Assembly: GCA_009103225.1 (NCBI GenBank)
Contig: RHPI01002910.1
Location: 364,678-428,677 of the forward strand
DNA from: Chlorokybus atmophyticus
Lineage: Eukaryota; Streptophyta; Chlorokybophyceae; Chlorokybales; Chlorokybaceae
Reading direction: 5' to 3'
DNA: 64,000 nt
Shown here: piece by piece, positions 1 through 15,457 of the stretch
Layout: every line of letters starts with the position of its first letter
How positions within the stretch are numbered: position 1 is the stretch's first letter
Translations under genes and position numbers: made by a program
The notes under the pieces: generated by a model
The model's database searches: none
What the model was told of the DNA's origin: nothing
Seen by the model: the letters and a program-made list of their open reading frames with translations, nothing else

Positions 1-277
1 CGCGGGGTCTCCCTTGCAGGCGTATTGTTGCGATTGGGGGGTCCTTCCTTGATGTATGGTGGCCTTACATGCCATGTGCGCGAGTACAAGGCTCCATGTT
101 TTTCGTTGGGATGATGCAGAGTGTTGAGTACTTCGCTGGCTTAATCCCTGTGTGTGTGTCTAATACAGATGGCCCAACGATGAGGTTACCAAAGCCGCTG
201 GAGCGTAGACTAGACCTCGCATAGGTGTACGAGTACTGTAGGTGTAGGAGTAGAAGTACAAGTCGGCAACAGCGCGC

Positions 278-1468
278 ATGTTGGCACGGATGCAAATGAC
301 GCAGACGGCGACAACCACGACGCTAGCCCCAGGTGGCGCGTCGACTTCGACATGGGGCGCGAGCTGGACCGTGGCGTGCCCGTGCGGCGTGGACTACGAC
401 GATGGCGAGGAGATGATTGAGTGCGACGAATGCAACGTGTGGGTCCACACCGCCTGCGCCCGCGTGGACCCCACGCGCTGCGGCACCTTTCGCTGCGCCC
501 GCTGCCGAGGCGTGCCCGACACCCCACTTGGCTTGAAGCGAGAACATGAAGGCGGACGAGGAGACAGTGATGAGGGTGGAGGAGAACGAGCTCTGAAGCA
601 AGGCACGCCCCAGCGCACCATTTCGCGCACGTTCTCCTCGCAGTTGTGGAAGAGCACGGGGCTCGTACCGAAAAGCGTGAGCTTGCCACGCGAGTACATC
701 AGCAACGGCAACGGCACGCCGCAGCAGCAACAAGCGCTCACTCCCAAAGTGGAAGACACTAGTGAAAGTCAAGCCGGAGATGACTCCAACGTACTCGACC
801 ATGCTGCCAAGCCAGCCACCCCCAAGCTTGGCACGGCATCCACGCCCACGCCTGCCCTGGTGGAGAGGAACCCCAAGAGCATGAAAGCCATGGCCGTTGC
901 CGAATACATGCGCACGGCCAACAAGAAGAAGTGCGCCAATTGCCACACTTCCAACACGCCGGTACGCATGTGCCCACTCGCGTTGCTGTTATGCATGCAT
1001 TGTGGTAGCATCGCTCTTGTTGAAATGGCTTGCATTGCAGATGTGGAGGAAAGGCTTCAGTGGGGACCGGGCTGTGACGCTTTGCAACGCGTGCGGGCTT
1101 CGCTTTAAGAAGAACAAGTTCTGTCCCTTTTGCTACCATATGTGTTACGAAAATGACGACCCCGACAACGCCAACAATATGAACAGCGGTAGAGACAGCC
1201 CTTGGCTCGGGTGCACCGTGTGTGGCAGATGGGTGCACAAGTCCTGCCATCAACAACACTGCCCAAGCCCTGGCTCTGGTACGTGTTAATGCTTGTGCTT
1301 TTTTGCTCTTGCTGTGGACGCCTTCTGACAGCATTGTGTGCATGCTATGTACTGGGTTAAGCGCAGCTTGTGACAGTTACTTGCCTTGCAGTGAAGAGGT
1401 TGCGACCTGACTGCGATTTGCGGTTGGAACCCAACGCAAGTGCCAGTGATGAGGACAAGGCATCGTGA
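278..1468 (+). CDS. PHD finger plus GATA-type zinc finger protein
   Basis: Probable chromatin or transcription factor acting in the nucleus. Three exons are read: 278-961, 1041-1278 and 1392-1468, with GT-AG introns whose phases agree. The N-terminal part has a PHD-like cysteine/histidine cluster (about residues 34-75: CPCG, CDEC, WVHTAC, CARC). A low-complexity linker follows. Across the first splice junction is a GATA-type finger: CANC, then TPMWRKG, then LCNACG. A third Cys/His cluster (FCPFCYHMC, CTVCGRWVHKSC) resembles an extra PHD or atypical zinc finger. The end is read as KASDEDKAS-like acidic residues before TGA. The start is the first ATG after upstream stops; the ATG at 293 is an alternative. 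GATA plus PHD fits a transcription or histone-reading regulator, but I cannot assign an orthologue. Confidence 0.75.
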
Positions 1469-2341
1469 CAACAAGCATGGTGCAACTGGCGGAATGCATG
1501 CATTGGCTTCTCAAGGTGGTTGAAGAGCTGCCAAGTCAACCCTGTGACGGTTCAAGCCAAGTAAGAGCCACTGGTGGTGGCATTCATGGTTGTGAAGACG
1601 TCTGGTTCCCAAGTTGCACTGTCGTGCAGGTCAGGCGCAATGGGCAACACAAGTTGCCGTGCGTGCTGACTGAAAGGTGCAGTGGCTCTGTTGAGCTGCA
1701 GCTGGCTTGGGGTGCATATCTGCCTGAGGAGCCGCTCAAGCCATGGGTGAGTTGATCGTCTGTATCAACGGAACAAGTCTCTGTCGGGAGCAGGCGATCT
1801 GAACTTGGTCCTGTTGTAACAGGTGCTGTCTACAATGACCATGCCACTCACTGCAAGCAGACTGGTTGATACTTCTCCTGCCATGCAACACAGGTTGCAA
1901 GGTATGGTACCAAAAGCTACTGCGTCGACTTAGGTTGAAATCTTACTTAGGCTGTAGCGCGCATGTGCAGAATACCAGAATACGGTAGGTGTGCCCAGCA
2001 GCCATCTTAAATTATTGATGGGGGCAGCTGTACTGCATCAGTCCAGCTGCCTTGATTAAAACCTGCCCATCTCATAACCACTGTGTACAAACGGCACCAA
2101 CTGACCTGTGTGATTTCATATACATGAATTTGTCCTAAGGCACACCTACATGCGAATCACGCGCTTCCATTCATCACAAAGTACACTGTCTTCTCACCCA
2201 CATCTTCCCTACCAACAATTCACTCCAATGCTTTTCAAGCCAGTGCACGCTTCAATCATGCACCAGAACTACACCGTGTGTAGCATCTACTCGCAAAAAT
2301 GAAAAAATACCACGACTGCCGGTACAAGTCAATGGACTTGA
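1469..2341. other. Convergent spacer
   Basis: Non-coding stretch between two convergent genes, the zinc-finger gene and the cyclophilin gene. It should hold both 3' untranslated regions. The reading frames across it show no family resemblance, and I see no RNA gene or repeat. Confidence 0.5.
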
Positions 2342-4649
2342 TCATGGCAGTGTGGGTACGTACGTTTGGGGCGGTTCCAGCAAACCGCAGTTGCTGATGA
2401 CCACAGCCTTGAGGGGTCTGTACCATGACTTACGTGCCTGCTCAGCCCGATTATCGCCAAGGATGCTTGCAAACTCATTGAACTGCCGAATCTTCTCATT
2501 GGGCAAGAAGACTGGTACAGCAGCAATCTGCGTCACCACATCCATGCCTTCCAAGACTGTGCCAAACACAATGTTCTGTCCATCCAAAGAAGGAACCGGA
2601 CCTGGACCTGTTCACAACCATCACAGCATGTGTTACCACTGAGTGGCTGTTTGATATCAGCTCCGATGCAGTTGCGCAAGAATTGAAGCTGGCCCAACAG
2701 ACAAGTCCCACAAGACCCCTAATGTTGCAATGGAAACATCAGAAGTGTAGTGAGCATGATCAAGGGCAAACCTGTCGTGATAAGAAATCCAGTGTTGCGA
2801 TACCCTCCCTCCAAAATTGTTGAGTCCTCATCATCATTCACGGACAACGCCAGAGAAACTGTTCCTGGTCTCCTGCAGCATCACAAGTTATGAGCCAGCA
2901 TGATAATTGGCTTGCTCAAGTTGTACACAACACCCATGTCAACTGGTCTAATAAGGAGCAAAGTCAACACAGAGCATGAGAAACTGCTGCACTCGCAACC
3001 ACGCATGTACAGTACCTGTGAGGGAGCTTGTACGCTTGCGGTGACAGAATATCTGGGTTCGACCCCTGTCCTGAAGGCGATTCCACCTGACCCATGCGTT
3101 TACGGCCTTGTTTGCCAGCCTAATATTAAGGTAATTACCAAACAACAGTTGGCAATACGCCAAACTTTTGAATTGCACGTGCACACAAAGGCACCACATC
3201 AAGCAAGTGCTGTCTGCTTGGTCTGCGAGGTAGCACAAAACAACTCTGTGGTACCTCGAAGACCAAGCAGACCAAGCAGATCAAGCAAACAGCACGCATT
3301 TCACAAGGCGGCGTTGGCATGCTCAAGCAAGTACACCTCAGGATAAGATTCAATGCAAATGTAAAGCAACATGCAATATGAATGTGTATGCTCCGTGCAG
3401 TTGCTAGCTCACCTGAATATACTGGCCTGGAATAATGCGATGCACGATTGTCCCTTTGTAAGTGGAGCCAGAACGACCCGTGCAGAGGTTGACAAAATTT
3501 TCTACAGTGTTGGGAGCAACGCGGCCGTACAGACCGATAACAATGCGGCCCAATGGTTCGCCGTCTGTACACTGTATCGTCTGAGAACCGAGCGTGCGGT
3601 CCTCAACTGTGGCCGTAGGACACAGCGACAAATCAAAGAACACCTGTGGGCGCGTTGATTCCATCATGTAAGCAGTTGCAATTCAATACACACAACAGCT
3701 TAATTGCATGCCCATTGGCAAAGCTGCTCATTACCCGCTTTGTTACTGTGGTGTCTGGAGCCTTCTCTGTTGGTGCTTTCTGCTTTTCTGGAGGAGAGGG
3801 AACTGGTTGAGGCGGCGCCGTTGGTGTCTCTGATGTAGTCGTGGTAGTGGTGGTGGTCTCTGCTGCTGGTGCTGGTGCTGGAGAAGTCTCAGTGACTGGC
3901 GTCACTGGACTTTGAGGTGCGACGTCCATTGGGGTCTGAGGTGCAACATCTACTAAAGGTGCGGCAGCAGCAGGAGAGTCTTCCGCCGCATGTGCAATGC
4001 GAGCAACGGACGGCCACACCAGCGCTGCGGCAGCCGCACTCAGGACTTCTCTTCTCCGTGCAGCACCCGCTTCATTGTTCTGTGTAACAGGTGACACTAT
4101 GGTAAATCTTTAACAACACGTCAGAGTCGATTCACGAAGTGCCATAGTGGTGTCGAGAGTTGCTGTGTGTTTAGACACTCTATTCGGGCAGCATGCATGA
4201 GCCTCAACCAGCACGGCTGGTGCTTGAAGTCGTACAAAACTGCTTAAACGAGCTATTGCGACGTTAAGTTGTGAATGCACAGTTGTGAATGCACAGCAAT
4301 TGAAGTGACGGCTGCATTGCATGCGAGCATGCACGCATGGCTAACAAACATGCCTGTGGGCTGGTAGATCTTTCCGCCCGCACAACGACGGCATGCCTCC
4401 TGCCCATAAGTAACAAAGCGAGACAAGAATGTCAGTACCATCCGGGCCTACCATGGCCCAAACACGCAGTGACATGACCAGACAGCCGTGCCTGCAGACC
4501 CCGCACCTCAGTAACGACGGCATTCCTGGCCGCGGCGCCTTCGCCGGCAGCCCCCGGGACTTCGCAGCCGAGGCTTGCAAAGTGCTGACGACGGCGAACT
4601 TCCCCAACGCCGCCGCGGTCGACGTCGCCGCCGCTGCCGTGGCCCCCAT
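2342..4649 (-). CDS. CYP28: Thylakoid-lumen cyclophilin, CYP28-like
   Basis: Peptidyl-prolyl isomerase-fold protein of the chloroplast lumen. Six exons are read on the minus strand, about 4649-4439, 4096-3736, 3643-3415, 3120-3017, 2876-2775 and 2610-2342. Exon 1 is an Ala/Ser/Lys-rich transit peptide. Exon 2 carries a second targeting signal with [15 protein letters not shown], a twin-arginine-like thylakoid signal, then a Pro/Thr-rich linker. The cyclophilin domain follows: [37 protein letters not shown], and the tail [12 protein letters not shown] that is typical of plant CYP28. Splice phases agree at every junction checked. Compared with human CypA, Arg55 is kept (HR), but Phe60 is Gln, the Trp121 site is not Trp and His126 is Asn. 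PPIase activity is therefore probably weak. The ATG at 4649 was chosen because it begins the leader. Confidence 0.82.
3212..3272. repeat. 21-bp inverted repeat with one mismatch
   Basis: Arms 3212-3232 and 3252-3272 pair at 20 of 21 positions around a 19-nt loop. It lies in an intron of the cyclophilin gene. Confidence 0.75.
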
Positions 4650-5011
4650 CTTCCTGCCCGCCACGTGGCATAGATCGCCAGAAAACCCTAACTCAGCGGG
4701 TTCACTGAACGGATTTCGATTCACGCTGATCCACGTCTAACATCAACAACTGAACTCAGTGAACCTGTCAAACACAGCAGCGGTTCGGTTCACGGTTAGC
4801 GCCCCATCGCATTTGCCCCCACCTCCGCGGTTAAAGTGCACTTCAACATTCAGCTTCCCCATCAGCTAACTGCATTGTGGCATCAGTTTTGTGTGCTTAC
4901 GCTGAATATACTGTTTTGGTGTGTGCTTGTGGCCGGGCGGTGGCGGTGGTGTGGCTGTGCTTGTCCACGAGGTTGGCAGGGGCTTGGGTGAGCTAGTCTT
5001 GGTGCGTCAGT

Positions 5012-8677
<3,666 letters not shown>

Positions 8678-9332
8678 TTTTCATAGCTGAGTGTGTTTTG
8701 GTTGTGTGTAGTCAATGTCTTTGTAGGGTTGTGTATCCTCACCTGGTTGGTGAAGTTGAATATTCCGGCAAGGAGGCAGCATCACCCCAGCACAGCCGTG
8801 CTGTTATATTGTACATTACATTCAAGTTGTTTGGGAGGTGGGTACATGCTGTTGACATCTGCTGGAGTGTGCATCATCAGGGCTGCCATACTTGTGCTGT
8901 TGCGGTAACCACAAGATTACATCACTCACCAATACAAAGATGCGCTCAGTGAAAAACGCCTCACAAACGAACATGTCATGATGACAACATCATGAATACC
9001 AGTTCACAAGCCTTGGAACACCATGAAAATAAGCCACTTGCACCCTTCCCACGACGAGCACCGGTATGACTGGCGTATGTGAGTCAGCTTTTACCAACTG
9101 CATGACTGTGTGCTATTATCAGCTCCATCAGTGAGCAAAAACGTCTGTCTGTTTAGAATGATATGATTACATAGACGTTGCATGTCGCAGCATGTGATAG
9201 CATAGAACCCAAGAGGCGCATTCTTACATCCAGGGCATGCGGGGAAGGCCCACCAGCTGAAGCATGTGCTTGGCATGCAAGCAGTTGTCATCGTCCTCCT
9301 CGGCGGCGGTGTAGGCGGCTGGGGTGCTGACC
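8678..9332. other. Tandem-gene spacer
   Basis: Spacer between the acid phosphatase stop and the rhomboid start, both on the plus strand. It should carry the 3' UTR of one and promoter of the other. No conserved coding or repeat signal is seen. Confidence 0.4.
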
Positions 9333-11564
9333 ATGCGGTCGTCGTGGGCGCAGGTTGTCCGCGCCGCCCGCCTGGTCAATGGTGGTGCCACTGAGGGTGC
9401 CGTCATCAGCAGGGGAGCTGCAAGCCTTGGTTTCACTGCTGCAGCGTCAAGCAGTAGCAGCATCTGCTGCAGCCACAGTGCTGCTGCTGCCGCCGCAGCA
9501 GCCGCGGCGTTGAGGTTGTCCTCTTCATTGCTGCAGCCCGTATGGCGCAGCTTCTCCAGCGCAGCTTATGCCAGCAGCAGCAGCGGCAGTACAGCCTTCC
9601 AGCCTCACCTTACTGAGGTAGGCGTTGGTTGGAACAACTTGGTTTGCACGCAAAATTCATCGCAGCAGTGGCTGTTTGCGCTTCGTGTGTGTCTGGTTAA
9701 TCGCCTCAGAACTGTAGTCATTAGTCTGAACTCTCATTGTGCTGTGCACCTTACCATCGCCACCCAACTGCAATTCCTAAGAGTCCTGAGAAGTAAGAAG
9801 CAAGTATGTCTTTTGTGTAGTGCACAGAAGACATGCATTTCCATAAACATACTCACAGGCACGCACACAGACATGCTTGCGCGTGCATGCCATTGTAGTC
9901 ACACTGTATGTATGTATGGAACGACTAGAGACAGCATGCGTCCAGCACTGCTTTACATGAAGCGCTGAGTGAGTAAGTTGTGGCTTCCAACAAAATGTTG
10001 CTCACACGGTTCAAGCACTCAACAGCATTCATCCTTGAAGTAATATTAAGATGCAGCAGTGTCACTGATGCCAGGTTGAATAATGCCAGGGGTCTCTCGT
10101 GTGCAGCTTCTGAGCCGGGTAAAGTTGGACCCGCGTTCATGGCGACCGACGCAGAGAAACCTCACACTTCAGTTCGCAAGCAGGTTAAAATAAAATTCAA
10201 ATTCACACACCCCAGCACACGTCGTCTCAACTTAAGTCACCTCCTCAGCATTGCATATGATGTCTCAAGTTCTCTCGTTGCATACTTGACGAGACTCCGT
10301 TCTTCTCATCTGCGCTTACAACATAGAAGCACCTGCTCAGTACACTAAGACTTGTCGTGACAACATGCAATGTCTGCTCAATGAGCTGCTTGTGTCGCTG
10401 CTTTGGTCTTCTTCATTATTTGGTTGACTGCATGCAGACGACAGCTGGAGCCTAAGCATGTGCTTTATGGGTTGATAGCTGCCAATGCGGCAGTGTTCGG
10501 GGCGTGGCAAGTTGTGGACAAACAGTTCATGCAAAGACACTTTGCGGTACTGATATTATCTCGCCTGTTTCTTTGCCACCTGTTTGAGTGTGTGTGCTCG
10601 CGCGCGTTTGTGTACTGATGCGTGTACACATCTCGGCAGGTGTCCATTGAGAACATTCGCTCGCACAGGTACCATACATTAGTTACAAGCTGCTTCAGCC
10701 AGATGGAAATCTGGCACCTCGCAGCCAACATGTTGGGACTCTACTTCTTTGGCGTAGAGGTCAGAGAACAACAACTAGTCAAGTAACTTTCCCTGCATGC
10801 ATGCCCGCATCCCGATTTGACATGCGGTTAAGTTGCATTATCCCAACAGCTGGCAATGTTGTACGGAGGAAACTACCTGCTCAACCTCTATCTCGCGGGC
10901 GGGGTTGCCGGCAGTATTGCCCACTTGGCTCATCAGTGGTACAAAGCGCGCAAGATGGGGTATGACCCAAGGTGGACATCGCCGGCACTGGTATGGTTGT
11001 GTGCATCAGTCAATCCTTGTGTGTGTGCGCGCGCGCATGCGCATATGCCCGCGTGTGTGTGTTGGACACACATAGACGCAAACACAACACAATGCTCGTC
11101 ACTGGTAACAGGGTGCGAGTGGAGCCGTCAACGCCATCGTGATCAACAACGTGCTGTTGTTCCCTTGGCGCATAGTGTACATCAACTTTTTCATCCCTGT
11201 GCCTGCTATACTGTTGGTAAGTTGGACAATGAGGACAAGAGCACTCACATTGTATGTGTTCACACTCGCACAAAGTCGTGTGGGTACCTCATGTTGCTAA
11301 TGACTTGTGCACGCCATCGGCAGGGTTTGTTGTATCTCTCAAAGGACTTCTTCGGTATGCGATCGGTAAGTTGCTGTCTCAACGTTAGACTTGCAGCAGT
11401 TGGATGCGTGTTAGCCCATTCCAGCCTGTAGTTGGTTTGCATCTACAATGTTCGTGCTGTGTTAACTGCAGAGTGTGGAGTCGGGCATTGGACACGCTGC
11501 GCACTTAGGTGGGGCTGCAACTGGTGCCATTGTGTGGGCGATGCGAAGATTTCGGTATCGGTAG
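9333..11564 (+). CDS. Mitochondrial rhomboid intramembrane protease (PARL/RBL12-like)
   Basis: Serine protease that cuts within membrane helices, probably in the mitochondrial inner membrane. Exon 1 encodes a long Ala/Ser/Arg-rich leader (MRSSWAQVVRAARLVNGG and on), suited to mitochondrial import. Exon 2 (about 10107-10185) joins in phase to RRQLEPKHVLYGLIAANAAV, the first membrane segment. Then come WHLAANMLGLYFFG with the conserved His and Asn, a membrane block, GASGAVNAIV with the catalytic GxSG serine, and GHAAHLGGAATG with the catalytic histidine. The Ser/His dyad is complete and the order matches the family. The stop (11562-11564) lies in the left arm of a perfect hairpin. The ATG at 9333 was chosen as the first in the leader frame. 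Confidence 0.85.
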
Positions 11565-11596
11565 CTGGCGTGGCACCAATGTGCCACGCCAGCTAC
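11561..11596. repeat. Perfect 16-bp hairpin at the rhomboid stop codon
   Basis: Arms 11561-11576 and 11581-11596 are exact reverse complements around the 4-nt loop CAAT. The rhomboid TAG stop is inside the left arm. It could affect mRNA 3' end formation, or be a scar of template switching. Confidence 0.85.
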
Positions 11597-12415
11597 TATG
11601 TAAGATAATACTCATGACTCATTGCTTTGAATAGAACACACTGTTGTATGTCTGCGTTTGTGCGCAAGGCGCAGCACTTAACGATGCTGTGGTTGTCATG
11701 GCGACATTACAGCGTAGCTGAATTTGCTGAGGTAAAGGTTGTGATGCCTCGACCTGTTTATGCAAGCAACAGTGTGCACTACTTGAATGCCTGATAAAAG
11801 AGTTTGTACCATGTACATAATTGCACCGCATGCTATGGAAGATTTGGCACAATGGTTGTTATTAGCTGTTGGTGCGCTGCGGTGGAATTGAAGCTGTGGT
11901 GGTTGCACACCGGCAGTGTGTGGGTGCACACTGCAAACAGCGCTTTTGTCAGTGTGTGGGTGCAGCTCAGTCATCATGTGTGCTTTCTCCGGCACCATCA
12001 CTCTGTCACATGCTCAATGTAAGACAACAGTTCCTGTGCCAAGCGGGCAAGGAGAACAAGATACTTTGACCTGCTGTAGTGTATTTGCAGGTGTTTCGGG
12101 ATGTTTGTGCTTGGTTGTTTATCACGTTTATATTCCTGGGTACAGGCCTTGAAGGGTTTTCTTGTTTACTTTGTGTAGTTTGGTTGGATGAAGCATTTTG
12201 GCAACCTCCACTTTTCATAATAACCAGCACAGACCAGCACAGGCACACCCGAGTGTCCACACGTTTTACAACAGTGTATTACTACAGCAAAAGGAATCCA
12301 TTTACAGGTTTCTTTTGCGCTTAACAACGGGGGGAAATAACGTGGTTCCGACAACAACTTACACCGTTTCGTACCATCCTACTTATTACGCACTACAGTA
12401 AGTGGCAGGCCGCGT
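11597..12415. other. Convergent spacer
   Basis: Region between the convergent rhomboid and alcohol dehydrogenase genes. I see no gene-family signal in any frame; it should hold the two 3' UTRs. Confidence 0.4.
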
Positions 12416-14886
12416 CTACTTAGGGTCAATGGACAAAACAACGCGGAAACGGGCCTCATTGGACATCATTTTGTTATACGCATCCTCACACTTGTCCAAC
12501 GGAAACACCTGCACGTGAGATACACTTGTCATTGAGAGCAAGCACACACGTGCAGCTCACACAATGCAACATGCCAACAGACAAAAATATCAATGGCTTC
12601 ACCTCAATCATGGGCTTAACGCCAGCTAACGCGGCAAAGCTGAGGCAATCCTCTGAATCGGTGGCCTTGCCAGAGGGGTGGCCCACGATGCTGCGGCGGC
12701 CGCTGATCAGATGAATGGGACTCACTTCAATGGGCTCCATGGAAGCACCCACCTGCGCACCAGTCTTTTGTCAACACTGGTGCTGGCAAAATGCACATGC
12801 ATGCACGCAATGGTAGTAGCTCAGCACATCCTCTTTAGCAATTCATCTAAATTGACACAATAGCAAGACTTGATACATGCCAATCCTGTAATATGCATGT
12901 GAGTGAAGTGGTTTGTTGAGGTACGCAGTTGGGACTTACGATGACACACTGGCCATTGACACCGAGTGCGGGTAGTATCTCGCTCATGGCCTTTGCATTC
13001 GTGACGGTGGTGATGATGACACGAGCACCGCCCAGCTTCTGCAAAACATAAGCACAATGAGCACAACAACCAATGCAGGGTTTGTCTTCAGATATCAAGA
13101 CAAGCATGACAACTGTCTCCCATGAACAAGCAGCACAGGTCCACAAGTGACTTGCACAACATCAAAAAAAGCACAGCAGAGATGAAGTGTTCGTGCCTGC
13201 AGCTCTTCAACAACATTCTCCTTGTTGGAGTCCAGGTAGCGATGCGCACCGAGCTTGAGCGCGAGCTCCTTCTTAGAGTCCCCGCGTGCAACAGCAATGG
13301 TGTGGAATCCCATCGCGCGGGCAAACTGGACGCCAAGATGACCGAGGCCACCGATACCCTGAAATAAATAAAAGTGAACAAACATGCATTGACGTGAGCA
13401 CAAGTGCTGCACCCATTGTGGGATTGTGTGATTATGTGAAGGTGGTGTTATACAAGCAGCAAGTAGTCACCTGCACAACGACTATGTCGCCAGCCACCGC
13501 CTTGCTTTGACGCAAACCATTGTACACAGTAACACCTGCATTAAGCAAGCGCGATGTAACGACTGATACTGAAGGCTGATTAATAAACAATGCCATGTGT
13601 GCAATGCAAGAACAAAGAAAGACACACCTGCGCACATCAACGGGCCCGCTTCTTCAAAAGACAGCGCATCCGGAATCCGCGCAAGGGCAGACTCTTTGGC
13701 AATTGCATACTCTCCATAACTGCAGCAGCAGCAGTGTTAGTGTTAGCATCATCAGCAAAGCCTTCACAAAATGCTTAGTTGAAGTAGTGTTTCGCAAGCG
13801 CAAGCTTACCCTCCGTCAAGGTGGATGCCAGTAACTTTAAGCGATGTGCAGCAGACGGAATCGCCTTCTCTGCACGAGCGACACTCGCCGCACTCCTCAC
13901 CGAGCCAGCCGACACCGACACGGTCTCCCGCCTTGAAGACAGTTACACCTGAACGACACAAAGCATGTTGGGATTCTGAAACGGGAAAACGAAGATTGCT
14001 TGGCAACATGTGACGTGCAGCATGAGTGCCACCACCAACCAGTGAGCCATCACACCAACTTCTTCTCTCACACTAGCATACTGCCACAACTGCCTCTCCC
14101 CAGAGCCTGCCAATCTCCTCTCTCGTTAATTTTTCTCAGCTCCTCGAGAGTGTCACTAAACAGCAGTGTGCCCGCGAGTCAACACCGCTGCTGCTGGCGT
14201 GGCACAATTCTCCCTTTCTTTCAAGGCCATCTCCCCATCAACCACCAGCTCACTCGCAAAACCTCTCCCGCATTCATCCTCAAGAATGTCACGACACAGC
14301 AGCATACGCATATATGTGTGCGCGTGCACACATGAGCACATGCACATCTCCACGCGTGCGTGCGTCAGCAAAAGTGCAACATGCTGACTGGTCGCCAGCG
14401 ACACACACGCAGGCACACGCGTGCAGACACATACACACGCGCACACACGCACGCATACAGCAGTAAGCAACCAGCAAGCATTCTGCAACATGGTTGCAAA
14501 CCTTCGCCAACGGACTCAATCACGCCAGCAATCTCATGCCCTGGTATGCGCGGCAGCGACATGCCCGGGTAAGCCCCGTACTTGGTGAAGCTGTCCGAAT
14601 GGCAGATGCCGCATGCTTTCACCTTGATCAACACTTTGCCTGTTACAAAACACAACAGCAAGCTGAGCAGCAAGCTGGCTAAAAGCATCAACACTATTTG
14701 CCGAGCTCACGACAGTCGTTCTGTATACAAGTGCAATATGCTGCTTTGAGGTGTGCACAGCGTAACAAAACCCTGGAACAAGACACGTGTCTTACCAGGG
14801 GGTGGTTGCTCAAGCGGTTTCTCCACCTTTTGGAAGCTCGCGTTGGCCTCTGGAATATTGTATGCCTTGTATGTTGCCGGCGCCAT
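12416..14886 (-). CDS. Zinc-dependent alcohol dehydrogenase (MDR family)
   Basis: Cytosolic-type medium-chain dehydrogenase oxidising alcohols or reducing aldehydes with NAD(P). About nine exons are read on the minus strand. In order: MAPATYKAYNIPEANASF start, CGICHSDSF (catalytic zinc ligand region), IPGHEIAGVIESVGEG, GEECGECRSCREGDSVCC (structural zinc loop with four cysteines), YGEYAIAKESALARIPDAL, GVTVYNGLRQ, the Rossmann motif GIGGLGHLGVQFA, then SGRRSIVGHPSG, and the last exon VFPLDKCEDAYNKMMSNEAR ending SIDPK. Every hallmark of the family is present and length is normal. There is no targeting leader. It is transcribed away from the Der GTPase gene across a 570-bp spacer. Substrate cannot be judged from sequence. 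Confidence 0.87.
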
Positions 14887-14980
14887 CTTTGCTGACTGCA
14901 GACACAAACACACCATGACAAAATGCACAGCATGAAAGCGCTCCAGCAACTAGACAGAAGTCGAGCGACACTTTGACCTC

Positions 14981-15020
14981 GCATGCATGCTGGTGGGGTG
15001 GCCCCCACCAGCATGCATGC
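14981..15020. repeat. Perfect 18-bp hairpin in a divergent promoter
   Basis: Arms 14981-14998 and 15003-15020 (GCATGCATGCTGGTGGGG and its complement) flank the loop TGGC. It lies in the 14887-15457 spacer between the divergent ADH and Der genes, about 95 bp upstream of the ADH start. Confidence 0.85.
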
Positions 15021-15457
15021 CAGCTAGCCACAAAACAACTGACGGCAAGGATGCTTGCAAGAGGGCATTACAACTTAACCAGCACAAATCAAACACGGGT
15101 GCCAACCACGCCACTCACCTCACCACCGTCGCCGCTGACAATGGCAACCACGACAACAACTGCAGTTGCAGGCAACTTGCAGCACTGAGTGCGACAACAA
15201 AACGTACAAGGTGGACAAGTGCTCAGTGCCATCATTGCGAGTGCCATGTCATGTGTGTACTGTGCAGTACAGGCTGTACTGTAACATACGGAAGATCTCT
15301 CTAGAAGGCAGATCATCTGTGAACCAAAGTTGAACACGCTTATCGTGCGGATCAGTGCTTTAGTGAGTTGTTGAGTCAATGTCGGTGCAAGGATTGTCGT
15401 AGTGTCAGCGTTTCAAACCTTAAGCGTCGGCGCAAAGCAGGCTTGTCATTGCTGTGC

